A DNA stretch of 64,000 nt from Nakamurella multipartita DSM 44233. Its GTDB lineage: Bacteria; Actinomycetota; Actinomycetes; Mycobacteriales; Nakamurellaceae. Shown piece by piece: positions 46,482 through 55,344 of this stretch (position 1 is the first letter of the stretch; the number at the start of each line of letters is the position of its first letter). A program made the position numbers and the translations under genes. The DNA lies in the NCBI RefSeq assembly GCF_000024365.1, contig NC_013235.1, positions 4,030,001-4,094,000 of the forward strand, given 5' to 3'. The notes beneath the pieces are model-generated. The model was not told the origin of the DNA. It saw only the letters and a program-made list of their open reading frames with translations, and searched no databases.

Positions 46482-47914
46482 TTAGCCAACATCGTCGGGC
46501 TCCGGGGCGGGTGGTTGGTGTTGGTCGTTCCGGTGCTCGCGGTGCCAGGTTAGCCGTCGTTGGCGGGCGGTTTCCAGGCCGGCCTGGCGGGCCTTGCGGA
46601 TCTGGGCTCCTCGTCCTTGGTGTTCGTCGTTGGGACAGACGTAGCCGATGCCCTGGTGCAGCCGGACCCCGTTATAGTGCGCCCGCACCTGGTCCAGTTC
46701 GGCACGCAGCGTAGCCGGGTCGCGGATGGCCAGGAGGTGCGGGTACTCGGCCTTGAGGTGCCCGTTGAGGCTCTCGATCCACGCCTGGTCGGTCGGTGTG
46801 CCGGGCCGGCCGAAGTGCTGGGCGATCGCGCACAACGCCATGAACTCGCGGGTCGACCCGGAGGTCATCTGCGGGCCGTTGTCCGAGATCGCCAGCAGGA
46901 TCGGCCGGTGCTCGTCGTCGACGCCCAGGTCGACGCGGCCGTCGTCGTGCCGGGCGTCGACCAGCTGTAGCAGCCCCTCGGCGTGCAGGGCGCGGGTGAA
47001 GCCGACCTGCACCTGCGTCGAGGTCTCCTCGGCCGACACGACCGTGCTCAGCCACTTGCGGGAGACCAGGTCCTCCACGATCAGCACCGCCATCCCGGCC
47101 CTGGTGAAGTGCGTTGTGTCGTAGATCCACAGACTGTTCGGCTTGTACTCGGCCCATTCCGGGAACGGCCGCTTGGAGCTGCGGCCGGGCTTGGGCAGCG
47201 GCCGGAAGTGCTTGTCCGCCAGGAACAACACTCGCCGCACCGTTGATGGTGACACCCATACCCGGCCCAGGTAGGAGCCCCGGTGGGCCAGCTTGCGATG
47301 ACTGCGGTCGGTCTCGCCCCACTCGTCGAACAAGGCCAGGACCGCGGCCACCTCATCGTCGAGCAGGCCGTGCATCGGCGACCCGCCCGGCGGCGAGTCG
47401 GCCAACCGTCCCTCGGCTCGGCGGTCCAACCAGCGGTACGCGCGTCGCTCGGGCAGCTCCAGTACGCCGCACGCGTCGCGTAGGGACCAGCCGGCGTCCA
47501 GCGCCTGGTCCAGCAGCGTGAGCAGCTGATCCTTGATGGCCGCCTCGACGCGGCGCGGGACCCGGCCATCTAGGCCCAGCCGCCTTTTCCCTCGACCAGG
47601 GTGAGCTTGACCGCCATCTGCTTGACCGCCTCGGACAGCCGGGCGATCTCGGCTTTCGCGGCCTCCATCTCGTAGTCCCGCTGCGCCGCCGCGACGCCGG
47701 GCTTGGACGCAGCGAGCGCGGCCAACGCACCCTCCTTGGCGACGGTGCGTATCCGCATGATCGTTGATCGGTCGACCTGCTGCTGCTCGGCGGCCTCGGC
47801 GATCGTCACCTCCTGCCGGACCAGTTGCAGCCAGATCTCGTACTTCTCCGAGGGCGTCAGGAACCGCTTGGTGCGCCGGCCGGCACGGTCCTTGCCACGA
47901 TCGGGTTGGGTCAT
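46482..47914 (-). CDS. IS3-family OrfAB transposase made by -1 frameshifting
   Basis: OrfA (47570-47914, 114 residues): HTH part TPSEKYEIWLQLVRQEVTIAEAAEQ within the first 50 residues and a coiled coil around AAKAEIARLSEAVKQM. OrfB (46482 to about 47590): DACGVLELPERRAYRWLDRR, then DDE residues in SLWIYDTTHFT, ISDNGPQMTS and AWIESLNGHLKAEYP. OrfB has no good start of its own; ribosomes most likely shift -1 at 47585-47591. This is a standard IS3 strategy. Confidence 0.88.
47585..47591 (-). promoter_or_regulatory. Programmed -1 frameshift site GGGAAAA
   Basis: Read on the minus strand, G-GGA-AAA lies in the orfA frame eight codons including the stop before the end of orfA and fits the X-XXY-YYZ slippery rule. 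Shifting here continues into OrfB (GKRRLGLDGR). Confidence 0.65.
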
Positions 47915-48199
47915 CTTCGGATCCTCCGAGACGGGTCGAAGGAGTCGTCGGATGTTGGCTGATCAACACGCCGATCTCTGACACGAAGTCAGAAGCAAAA
48001 CAGCGATCTGCGGCGTGCCGTGGAATTCGAGTCGGGTGGGATACTGGGTGGCCAGGGACATGGTGCCCTCCTTGGGCGAATTGTCAGCGGATGATGTTCG
48101 GCGGCCATGACGTTCCGGGCGAGGTGAATCGACGACGAGGCAACACCGGGACCACCACAGTGTGATCCTGGTGTCGATCTCCGGGCGGCGGTCTGGGGT

Positions 48200-49015
48200 T
48201 CAGGCGTCGACGCGGCGGAGCCGCCAGGCGGCGAGGCCGATCAGGACCGCGGCGTAGCTGCACATGACGGCGAAGCCGGTCCATGGGGTCAGGGGGTGGG
48301 CGACGCCGAAGGTGCCGTCGAGCATCACGGCACCGGCGTTGGACGGCAGGTACTGCACGAAATGGTCCGTCAATGCGGTGGGCAGCAGGTTCGTGAGCGG
48401 TGGGATCACGAAGAACACCGCGACGAAGGTGGTGATCGCGGCGGCGGTGTTGCGGAGCAGCGCCCCCAAGGCGATGGCGGTGAGTCCGGCCACGGTCAGG
48501 TACAGCGCCGCGCCCAGGACCGATCGCAGCGCCCCCGGGTCGGACAGCGTCACTCCCAGGTGCTTCCCGCTGAGCAGCGCCTGGCCGATGAAAAAGGAGG
48601 TGAAGCTGGCGGCGAGCATGGTCAGGAACGTGGTGCCGGCGAACACGGCGAGTTTGCCCCACAGCGTGGGGAGCCGGCTGGGCACCACCGTGAGGGAGGA
48701 GCGGATCATCCCGGTGCTGTATTCACCGGTGATCAGCAGCACACCGAGTACTCCGACGGCGAGTTGCGCGAAGAACGTGCCCGTCAGTGAGGTGGAAATG
48801 GCGGTGGCGCCCGGTTCGAATCCGGTCGCCTGGCTGGCGGTGATCGCGGCGAACATGGCCCCGAGACCGATCATCAGCATGACGGCGATCAGCAGGGTGG
48901 AGACCGTCGACCGCAGGGACCGGAATTTGGTCCATTCCGACAGCAGGACCCGGGCCTGGGTGACTCGCAACTGGGTGCCACCGTCGGCGCCGGTCGGGGT
49001 GAGGGTGCTGGTCAT
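48200..49015 (-). CDS. ABC-2 type transporter permease
   Basis: 271 residues with about six TM helices; cytoplasmic start with LLSEWTKFRSLRSTV, the common N-terminus of ABC-2 permeases, then VLLITGEYSTGMIRSSLTVVP, which is highly typical. It works with the ATPase encoded just upstream (ATGA overlap). Such pairs export small molecules, lipids or antibiotics. Substrate unknown. Confidence 0.9.
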   Translation of the reverse strand: MTSTLTPTGADGGTQLRVTQARVLLSEWTKFRSLRSTVSTLLIAVMLMIGLGAMFAAITASQATGFEPGATAISTSLTGTFFAQLAVGVLGVLLITGEYSTGMIRSSLTVVPSRLPTLWGKLAVFAGTTFLTMLAASFTSFFIGQALLSGKHLGVTLSDPGALRSVLGAALYLTVAGLTAIALGALLRNTAAAITTFVAVFFVIPPLTNLLPTALTDHFVQYLPSNAGAVMLDGTFGVAHPLTPWTGFAVMCSYAAVLIGLAAWRLRRVDA

Positions 49016-49953
49016 GCCGCCACCGCCGCGATGGTTGGGGAGCCGGTGGTGTCGGTGGAGCGGTACTCGACGGAGTCGCTGGTCAGGGTCATGAATGCTT
49101 CCTCTAGGGAGGCCTGTTGCACGGTCAATTCGAAAATGGGTACCCGGTGCTGCCAGGCGACGGTGCCGATGTGTTCGGCGGTCAGGCCCTCGATCTGCAG
49201 CACGTCGGGCTGCGCGGTGGTGATGGTGACGTCCGGGCCGAGGAGCAGCTCCCGCAGCCGGGTGGTTTCGGGGGTGCGGACGGTGACGGCGTGGTGTGAT
49301 GCCTGGGCGATGAACTCCTCGACGGTGGTGTCGGCGATCAGCTTGCCGCGGCCGACGACCACCAGACGGGATGCGGTTTGGGCCATTTCGCTCATCAGGT
49401 GGGAGGAGACGAAGACGGTGTGCCCGTCGGCGGCGAGGTCTTTGAGCATGGTGCGCATCCAGAGCACCCCTTCGGGGTCCAGGCCGTTGACCGGTTCGTC
49501 CAAGAGCACGGTCTGCGGGTTGCCGAGCAATGCCGAGGCCACCCCCAGCCGTTGGCCCATGCCGAGGGAGAACCCGCCGACCCGTTTGCCGGCGACCTGC
49601 TGCAGGCCGACGATGTCGATCACCTCGTCCACCCGGCGCCGGCTGATGCCGTTCGTCTGGGCCAACGCGAGGAGGTGGTTGCGGGCCGACCGGCCGGTGT
49701 GCACCGCCTTGGCTTCGAGCAGCACCCCGAGTTCGGCCATCGGAGCAGCCGCGGACCGGTAGTCACCACCATTGACGGTGACCCGTCCGGTGGTCGGTTG
49801 GTCCAGGCCGGCGATCATCCGCATCGTGGTGGACTTCCCGGCGCCGTTCGGGCCGAGGAACCCGGTGACAATTCCCGGTTGGACCACGAAACTCAGTCCG
49901 TCCACCGCGAGCTTGGTCCCATATCGCTTGCTGAGATTTTCCACTTCGATCAT
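49012..49953 (-). CDS. ABC transporter ATP-binding protein
   Basis: 313 residues. Walker A GFLGPNGAGKSTTMRMI, signature region GFSLGMGQRLGVASALLG (LGMGQ in place of LSGGQ, as in many drug-export ATPases), Walker B TVLLDEPVNGLDPEG, H-loop FVSSHLMSEM, and a C-terminal domain of the DUF4162 kind with VEEFIAQASHHAVTVRTP. ATG 49953 has AAAGG upstream. It forms an exporter with the downstream permease. The gene lies 111 bp after the oxidoreductase on the same strand, so the TetR operators upstream of that gene may govern it too. Confidence 0.92.
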   Translation of the reverse strand: MIEVENLSKRYGTKLAVDGLSFVVQPGIVTGFLGPNGAGKSTTMRMIAGLDQPTTGRVTVNGGDYRSAAAPMAELGVLLEAKAVHTGRSARNHLLALAQTNGISRRRVDEVIDIVGLQQVAGKRVGGFSLGMGQRLGVASALLGNPQTVLLDEPVNGLDPEGVLWMRTMLKDLAADGHTVFVSSHLMSEMAQTASRLVVVGRGKLIADTTVEEFIAQASHHAVTVRTPETTRLRELLLGPDVTITTAQPDVLQIEGLTAEHIGTVAWQHRVPIFELTVQQASLEEAFMTLTSDSVEYRSTDTTGSPTIAAVAA

Positions 49954-50064
49954 TGTTTTGCCTTTCGGGCATGGTGGGGACCGCCGCGCCGTGGCGACGG
50001 AGCCGGGTGACGAACCTGATGGAATGCTCTGTCGCAGCACACTTGTCCGGAGCGGCGCCGATAG

Positions 50065-51096
50065 TCAGATGGTGATCGCGATCTTTCCCTTGACCGTGCC
50101 GCCCTCAAGGTGCCGCATCGCCGTGGATACCTGGTCCAGCGGGTAGGTGCGGTCAATGCTGGGGGTCACGGTGCCGGCGCCGATGTGCTGGGCGAGGACC
50201 TCGCTGTCGGTGGCCCGTTCCTTGGACGCCAGGCCGGTCAGCCGCTGCCCGATGAACGGGGTCAGAATCAGCGCTCGCAGCTGCCGCCCGATGCCGCCGG
50301 TGATGTTGCCCTTGCTTTCGCCGCCGACGATGACCGCGGTCCCGGTGGGGGTGAGTGCCCGGCGGAGCCTGGACAGTGGGGAGTTACCGGCGATGTCGAT
50401 GATCAGGTCGTAGTGATGGGCGCCGTCGGCGAAGTCGTCCCTGGTGTAGTCGACGACCCGATCCGCACCCAGACCGGTGACCAGATCCATCTTGTTGGTG
50501 CTGCACACCCCGGTGACCTCCGCGCCGGCAGCCTTGGCCAGTTGCACCGCATAGCTGCCGACGCCGCCCGACGCGCCGATGATCAACACCCGCTGTCCCG
50601 CCGACACCCGCCCGGCCCTGAGGGCCTGCAACGCGGTGCCACCGGAGATCCCGACGGTGGCGGCCTGCTCGAACGAGGCGTTCGCCGGCTTGTGGGCAAG
50701 CTTGTCCTCCCGGGCGGCGGCGTACTCGGCGAAGGAACCGCGGCTCATCCCGAACACCTCATCACCCACACCGAACCTGGTCACCGCCGAACCGACCGCG
50801 GCAACCGTCCCCGCGACATCCACCCCAGGCACCCGGTTCTTCGGCCCGCGGAACCCGAACCCCATGATCCGCATCAGATACGGCGTGCCGGTCATCAGGT
50901 GCCACGTCCCCCGATCAAGACCGGCCGCGTGCACCCGAACCAGTACCTCGTTGTCCGCGATCTGGGGTCGTTCGATCTGCGCCGAGCGCAGCACATCGGC
51001 CGTGCCGTAGCTGTCCTGCACGATCGCCCGCATCATCCGTTCCGTTCGTGCCGGGCCGGTGTGGGCGACCGTCGTCTGCTTGCTGTCGAATCCCAT
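50065..51096 (-). CDS. NAD(P)-dependent quinone-oxidoreductase-like MDR enzyme
   Basis: 343 residues, zinc-independent medium-chain dehydrogenase/reductase. Seen: GroES-like N-terminal half (VRVHAAGLDRGTWHLMTG, VPGVDVAGTVAAVG, FGVGDEVFGM), cofactor motif VLIIGASGGVGSYAVQLAKA and a C-terminal LEGGTVKGKIAI. No structural zinc cysteines. Divergent from tetR with operators next to its start, so it is probably induced by an electrophile or xenobiotic sensed by that regulator. Confidence 0.9.
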   Translation of the reverse strand: MGFDSKQTTVAHTGPARTERMMRAIVQDSYGTADVLRSAQIERPQIADNEVLVRVHAAGLDRGTWHLMTGTPYLMRIMGFGFRGPKNRVPGVDVAGTVAAVGSAVTRFGVGDEVFGMSRGSFAEYAAAREDKLAHKPANASFEQAATVGISGGTALQALRAGRVSAGQRVLIIGASGGVGSYAVQLAKAAGAEVTGVCSTNKMDLVTGLGADRVVDYTRDDFADGAHHYDLIIDIAGNSPLSRLRRALTPTGTAVIVGGESKGNITGGIGRQLRALILTPFIGQRLTGLASKERATDSEVLAQHIGAGTVTPSIDRTYPLDQVSTAMRHLEGGTVKGKIAITI

Positions 51097-51135
51097 GATT
51101 GCTTCCCTTTCCCGGGGCTGAATGGTCCATGCCGA

Positions 51136-51170
51136 CGTACTTAGTACGAACCGTACTCGTACTAAGTACG
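51136..51170. promoter_or_regulatory. Two TetR-type palindromic operators upstream of the oxidoreductase
   Basis: CGTACTTAGTACG at 51136-51148 and CGTACTAAGTACG at 51158-51170, centres 22 bp apart, 40-74 bp upstream of the oxidoreductase start. The same motif occurs twice before tetR. Confidence 0.8.
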
Positions 51171-51172
51171 AG

Positions 51173-51520
51173 CCGCTAGGCGGCCAGGACGCCTATTCCT
51201 AATGCTGGCTTCGGTGGTCCGATCGGAGAACGTGGGCTTCCCTCCCGGTTTCTGGCTGGTCGACTCCGCATGCCCCCATCGGCGGCCGGGCATCGGCCGT
51301 CGTCGTGATGGTGGAAGCCAAGGAGATTGTCGTCCGCACCGCGGTGGCCGGGCATCGGCTGCCGCACTGCCGGTGGGATGACTCAACTGGCTTGGGCCTT
51401 CGGTGTGAAACCTCTCTTGTCTCAATGTGGAGACCATGACCGTGCTGGGTTGCGCTCCGGTAGGAGGCCGGTGGAGCCGGGTGGAGAGCGGTTCTTTCCA
51501 GGATGGCTCGATGCTGTGCT
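51173..51520. other. Intergenic region between divergent oxidoreductase and tetR
   Basis: About 350 bp between two operator pairs. On the minus strand 51174-51262 reads KPGGKPTFSDRTTEASI, reminiscent of the N-terminal part of IS5-type transposases; this is a weak trace only. Otherwise nothing seen. Confidence 0.35.
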
Positions 51521-51553
51521 CGTACTAAGTACGAGTGTACAGTACTAAGTACG
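51521..51553. promoter_or_regulatory. Two TetR-type palindromic operators upstream of tetR
   Basis: CGTACTAAGTACG at 51521-51533 and AGTACTAAGTACG at 51541-51553, centres 20 bp apart, the second ending 26 bp before the tetR ATG. Fits autorepression. Confidence 0.8.
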
Positions 51554-51579
51554 AGATGGCTAGCGTTCGGGAGGCGCGG

Positions 51580-52251
51580 ATGTCACAACCAACCAGCGGT
51601 AGTACCAAGGAACGCGTTCCGCTCAGCCGGGACCGGGTGCTGGCCGGCGCGATCACCGTCGCCGACGCCGGCGGGATCGGGGCGCTGACCATCCGCACGC
51701 TCGCCCAGGAACTCGGCGTCAAACCGATGTCGGTCTACCATTACGTCGCCAACAAGGACGAAATCATCGACGGCATCGTCGATCTTGTCTACGCCGAGAT
51801 CGACCTGCCGGTGCCCGGCGGTGACTGGCGGGACGAGATGCGGCGGCGAGCCCACTCCGCTCGCCGGGTGCTGGCGAATCATCCCTGGGCCACCCCGTTG
51901 CTGCAGTCACGGCTGAACCCCGGGCCCGCGACGCTGCGACACCACAACGCTTTCATTGCCACCCTGCGGGCGGCGGGTTTCTCGGTGGAACTGACCGCCC
52001 ACGCCTTTGCCCTGATCGACAGTTACGTTTTCGGGTTCGCCCTGTCGGAGAACGCGCTGCCCATCCACGGCCCGGACAGCGTCGCCGACACCGCCGCGTC
52101 GATGATGCATTTCTTCGACGCCGAGGCCTACCCGTCCCTGCTCGAGTTCACCATGGAGCACATCATGCGACCCGACTACGACTTCGGCGAAGAATTCGAG
52201 TTCGGGCTCGACCTGATCCTCGACGGCCTCGCCCGCTTCGTCGGATCGTGA
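51580..52251 (+). CDS. TetR/AcrR-family transcriptional repressor
   Basis: 223 residues. N-terminal HTH: LAGAITVADAGGIGALTIRTL then LGVKPMSVYHYVANKDEIIDG, followed by a TetR_C-type ligand-binding domain (YVFGFALSENALP, EFEFGLDLILDGL). ATG 51580 has GGGAGG at the right distance; earlier in-frame ATGs (51535, 51556) lie inside the operators. It is predicted to bind the four TACTAAGTA-type palindromes and control itself, the oxidoreductase and possibly the ABC exporter. Confidence 0.92.
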   Translation: MSQPTSGSTKERVPLSRDRVLAGAITVADAGGIGALTIRTLAQELGVKPMSVYHYVANKDEIIDGIVDLVYAEIDLPVPGGDWRDEMRRRAHSARRVLANHPWATPLLQSRLNPGPATLRHHNAFIATLRAAGFSVELTAHAFALIDSYVFGFALSENALPIHGPDSVADTAASMMHFFDAEAYPSLLEFTMEHIMRPDYDFGEEFEFGLDLILDGLARFVGS

Positions 52252-52770
52252 ACCCCGCTCGACGGCCGAAGGCGAAATGATCGCCCGGATGAGTCGGAAC
52301 GATGAATGCGGGGCGTCGCTTCCTCTATCGTGCGGGTGGCTCTCTCGGCAGCGGCACACGATAGGCGGGAAGTCTTCGTCGCGTAGAGTGATGAGAGAGT
52401 GAACGGGGTTGTCGAGCGCGGCGGCGTGACCGATCTTGTTGGGCACCCGGGTCGGTCCAAACGGTCCGAGGCGGGGAGCGAAGGGGGATCGAATGGGACT
52501 CGACGAGTGTTCGTACGCGCGGCAGATGGGCGCCATCAAAACATTAATGGCCTCCCTGCCGCCCGGCTGGCAGTCGACGGCTTCCATGCCGATCCAGCAT
52601 GACCCACACCCGGAGGATCCCCGGCGGCCCGGCGTTCCCAATCCCCGACGCCACATCAACGCCCCGGTCTGACCGACGCGGCCGTCAGCTCGCCACGCCG
52701 TCACCCAACGTCCGTGGTCAGTACACCTAGCGACCCTCTACCCGCAACCGAAGTGGACGTCCCCGACGGC
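52252..52770. other. No recognised gene between tetR and the SRPBCC gene
   Basis: About 520 bp. Short frames exist (for example 52399-52602 on the plus strand) but have no ribosome-binding site or recognisable family. I see no repeat or RNA. Confidence 0.45.
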
Positions 52771-53232
52771 CTACCCGAGGATTCGGCTCAGCTGCCGGTC
52801 TTCGAGGATCGCCTTGAGTCGCTCCAGGTCCTTCTGGTTCGCCCTGCGCATCGAGGCAACCATCATCGGTGCCGCCATCTTGCCGAAACCGCTGGGCTCA
52901 CCCGCGTTCCGCAGGGTCATCAGGGTGCCACCGGACTCCGCGTCCCGCCAGGTGTAGGTGGTCTGCATGGGGAACGGCCCTTGGGCGGTACTCATCACGA
53001 AACGCTCGTCCGGGACGATCTCACGGACCTCGTAGGTGTAGGCGATCCGCCGACCCAGGAACTGCGCCACGAACGCGATCCGGGAACCGACGACCGCCGG
53101 CGCAGGGGTCTGCCAGCTGACCGACTTGATGTTGACGTACCAGCGGGTGGCGTTGTCCGGGTTCGACACGAACTCGGCGACGACGGAACGGGGGCAGTCG
53201 ATCTCGATCGAAGTCTCGACGTCAACCGCCAT
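52771..53232 (-). CDS. SRPBCC (polyketide cyclase/START-like) protein
   Basis: 153 residues, helix-grip fold: VDVETSIEIDCPRSVVAEFVSNPDNATRW at the start (the I-x-A-P-x-x-V-F-x-x-V/I-x-D-x-x-x-W pattern), VGSRIAFVAQFLGRRIAYTYEV, TTYTWRDAESGGTLMTL and a long C-terminal helix RANQKDLERLKAILED. Binds a hydrophobic ligand in a cavity; no catalytic role assignable. Single gene. Confidence 0.88.
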   Translation of the reverse strand: MAVDVETSIEIDCPRSVVAEFVSNPDNATRWYVNIKSVSWQTPAPAVVGSRIAFVAQFLGRRIAYTYEVREIVPDERFVMSTAQGPFPMQTTYTWRDAESGGTLMTLRNAGEPSGFGKMAAPMMVASMRRANQKDLERLKAILEDRQLSRILG

Positions 53233-53536
53233 GACCCGATGGTAGGCCGGCGACGTCGCGGCTCACCCGGGTGCACGCCCGGATCGGCATTCCGACGCCG
53301 ACGATGGCCACGACAATCCTGGTCCAGACCAGCCGAACCAGGCCGTCCAGCACGGCCGAGCCGGTTCGATACCCCGGCCGATCCGGCTGCGCGTGGACCC
53401 GCAGCCCCAGGATGAAAGCCTCCGCCCCCTGGCCGCCGTCCACGCCCCGGGGGGCGAAGCAGGCGGCGTTGCGTCGGACGGTCGATGCCCGGTCGACCCC
53501 ACCCATTGGCATAAACTGCCAATGGAGGTGGTTGTC

Positions 53537-53827
53537 GTGGCGACCCGGAACGTTGTCCTGAGTCAGCACCAGCATGAACTCGTCGAGTCCCTGGTGGCAT
53601 CCGGGCGGTACCAGAATGCCAGTGAGGTGCTGCGCGAAGGTCTGCGCCTGCTGGAGCACCAGGAGGCGGAGAACGCGGCCAGGATCGCCGTGCTGCGTGA
53701 GGCCGCCGACAAGGGGTGGGCAGATCTCGCCGCGGACCGCTACGAGGACATCGCCGATGAGAACCTTCACGACTTCATCGGCCAACTCGGCATCCAGGCG
53801 GCCGCACCGCCGCCGTCGGCAGGCTGA
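53537..53827 (+). CDS. ParD-type antitoxin
   Basis: 96 residues. Ribbon-helix-helix N-terminus (ATRNVVLSQHQHELVESLV, SGRYQNASEVLREGLRLLE) and a C-terminal toxin-binding segment. GTG 53537 is placed after a GGAGGTGG ribosome-binding site; an ATG at 53522 overlaps that site. Its stop overlaps the toxin start by 1 nt (TGATG). Expected to repress its own operon. Confidence 0.88.
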   Translation: MATRNVVLSQHQHELVESLVASGRYQNASEVLREGLRLLEHQEAENAARIAVLREAADKGWADLAADRYEDIADENLHDFIGQLGIQAAAPPPSAG

Positions 53828-54186
53828 TGGCGGACTACCGCCTCACTCACACCGCCCGCGCCGATATCGTCTCGATCCTCGCGTGGTCCCACGAACAGTT
53901 CGGGGAGCAAGCCCGCAAGCGTTACGAGGCCTTGATCGCCACCGCCATCCGCGACGCCGCCTCCCGCGGTGGCGACGGCGGACACACGCTGCGCCCGGAA
54001 CTCGGGGAGGGCGTCTTCACCTGGCACCTGGCGCGCAGCCGCGGCCGCACCCCCGGAGGCAGAGTCCACCGACCGCGACACTTCCTCGTCTGCCGACGCG
54101 ACGGTGACACGCTGGTCATCGGTCGGGTCCTGCACGACGCCATGGACCTGCGACGACACGTCGACCCGCGACGGACCTGGGACTAG
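53827..54186 (+). CDS. ParE/RelE-superfamily toxin
   Basis: 119 residues. YRLTHTARADIVSILAWSHEQFG at the N-terminus matches ParE (Y-x-L-x-x-x-A-x-x-D-I), then ALIATAIRDAA, and the C-terminal VCRRDGDTLVIGRVLHDAMDLRRHV, the usual R-I/V-LH-x-x-MD/R-x-x-x-H/L end. ParE toxins poison DNA gyrase. Forms a toxin-antitoxin pair with the preceding gene. Confidence 0.9.
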   Translation: MADYRLTHTARADIVSILAWSHEQFGEQARKRYEALIATAIRDAASRGGDGGHTLRPELGEGVFTWHLARSRGRTPGGRVHRPRHFLVCRRDGDTLVIGRVLHDAMDLRRHVDPRRTWD

Positions 54187-54259
54187 CGGGTGCACCCCGT
54201 CGACGAGTACCAAGGACAGCCGGTTGGACCACTTCGGGTCGGGCCCGCGATGGTGGTCA

Positions 54260-55324
54260 TCACGGAGCCGTCGCCACCGTCAGGAGCTGGTCGATCCGCT
54301 CCTTAATCTCGACGGCCCGCCGGTCGACGTCGGCGAGTTCGTCGGCGATGCCGGCCAGCTCGGCCAGGTCGGATCGTCGCTGATCCCACGCCGCCCGCGC
54401 TTGTTGTTTCGTGTAGCCAGTGCCGACACCGTGGTGGGGAGCGGGCGACGCCGGCTCGCCGGCCCTGGGGACCACGTCCAGGTCCCGATGCACCGTGACG
54501 ATCCCGTCCAGCAGATCCCGAGCCTGCCGAGACACCGCGTGCGGCGACATCGGGCTCAGCGGGAACGGGGCGTGTCCCCATTGATTGACCGGCGCCAACA
54601 AGGGGTGGCCGCCGGACCGCTCATCCAGCGCGAGCGGTTCCCGACACACGTGCGGTGACGTGCCGGTCAGCGACTCAAGCTTGCGCAGGTGCCTCGAGAC
54701 CGCGGGGGTGGCGATCTTGGTGACGATGACGTCGTGGGTCTGCAGCCAGCGGGCGACCGCGCATGGCCCGCACAGCACTGGGTCGTGCACCGCCGCCACG
54801 GTTCGGAGCTGACCGGGGACCCTGATGGTGGCGACGCCGTCGGCGACGGTGACATCGCCGGCCGTCAGCTGCGCGAGGTGCCGGTGCGGGATCTGGGCGA
54901 GTTGGGACAGGACGAGCAGGCACCGGTCCCGTTGGCCGAACAGGCCGCCGGTCCAGCCGCGGCTGGGTAGCAACCGCAGGGCCCCGTCCACCCGAGCAAC
55001 GGTCTTCGGTGTGACCGGTGGCAGGTCGGCGGGTGGGCGGCCGAGCGCGTTCCGGACCCGGGGGTCGGCGCCGGGCGGTGGATGTCCGGCGCTGGTGTGG
55101 TGGTGGTCGATGGCGATGACCCGCCGCCGCCGGGTGGCGGCGGCGGCCGGGCAGTCGACCAGGAAAGCCAGCACGGTGGTCGGGTCGGCGGGCAGCGGCT
55201 GGTGGTCGGTGGCGTCGCACCAGTCGACGAACAGGGCCCAGTCCGCCGTGTAGGCCCAGTTCTCCCGAACGTGACCCAGGCCGCAAGGTAGCGGTGTGGG
55301 CTTCCCCTCGTAGCGTGGAGGCAT
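54260..55324 (-). CDS. Integrase-like protein without a clear catalytic set
   Basis: 354 residues. The first ~110 residues look like the core-binding domain of tyrosine recombinases (NWAYTADWALFVDWCDATDH, ADPTTVLAFLVDCP, RRRVIAIDHHHTSAGHPPP). The middle resembles the catalytic-domain start (GGLFGQRDRCLLVLSQLAQI), but the expected Arg is not in the usual E-L/I context, and neither an H-x-x-R nor a terminal Tyr motif is evident. It has Cys pairs (DPVLCGPCAVARWL) and a helical C-terminal tail. It may be an inactive or accessory recombinase; no IS ends seen. Confidence 0.6.
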   Translation of the reverse strand: MPPRYEGKPTPLPCGLGHVRENWAYTADWALFVDWCDATDHQPLPADPTTVLAFLVDCPAAAATRRRRVIAIDHHHTSAGHPPPGADPRVRNALGRPPADLPPVTPKTVARVDGALRLLPSRGWTGGLFGQRDRCLLVLSQLAQIPHRHLAQLTAGDVTVADGVATIRVPGQLRTVAAVHDPVLCGPCAVARWLQTHDVIVTKIATPAVSRHLRKLESLTGTSPHVCREPLALDERSGGHPLLAPVNQWGHAPFPLSPMSPHAVSRQARDLLDGIVTVHRDLDVVPRAGEPASPAPHHGVGTGYTKQQARAAWDQRRSDLAELAGIADELADVDRRAVEIKERIDQLLTVATAP

Positions 55325-55344
55325 CGCCTCAAGGAGGTTGGCGG

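Larger units (their letters stand above)
46444..48002 (-). mobile_element. IS3-family element in the DUF4389 gene
   Basis: 1559 bp with long imperfect terminal repeats (CTGACTT near each end, then TCGGCGT and AGCCAACATC inward). Flanked by the 5-bp direct repeat GCGAT (46439-46443 and 48003-48007). It carries orfA and orfB joined by a -1 frameshift signal and has no visible damage, so it may be active. Confidence 0.88.
45898..48061 (-). pseudogene. DUF4389 membrane protein gene split by an IS3-family element
   Basis: The start is at ATG 48061 with AAGGAGGG upstream (MSLATQYPTRLEF); the rest is at 45898-46443. Removing the IS and one copy of the 5-bp repeat joins them in frame as HGTPQIARWRPLVQW. 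The protein has two DUF4389 halves, each with a WLLA(I/V)PH block, FRYEWRTVSYALF and YRYSVRVQAYTGLLTD, and several TM helices. The repeat unit is intact, so the insertion looks recent. Confidence 0.88.
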
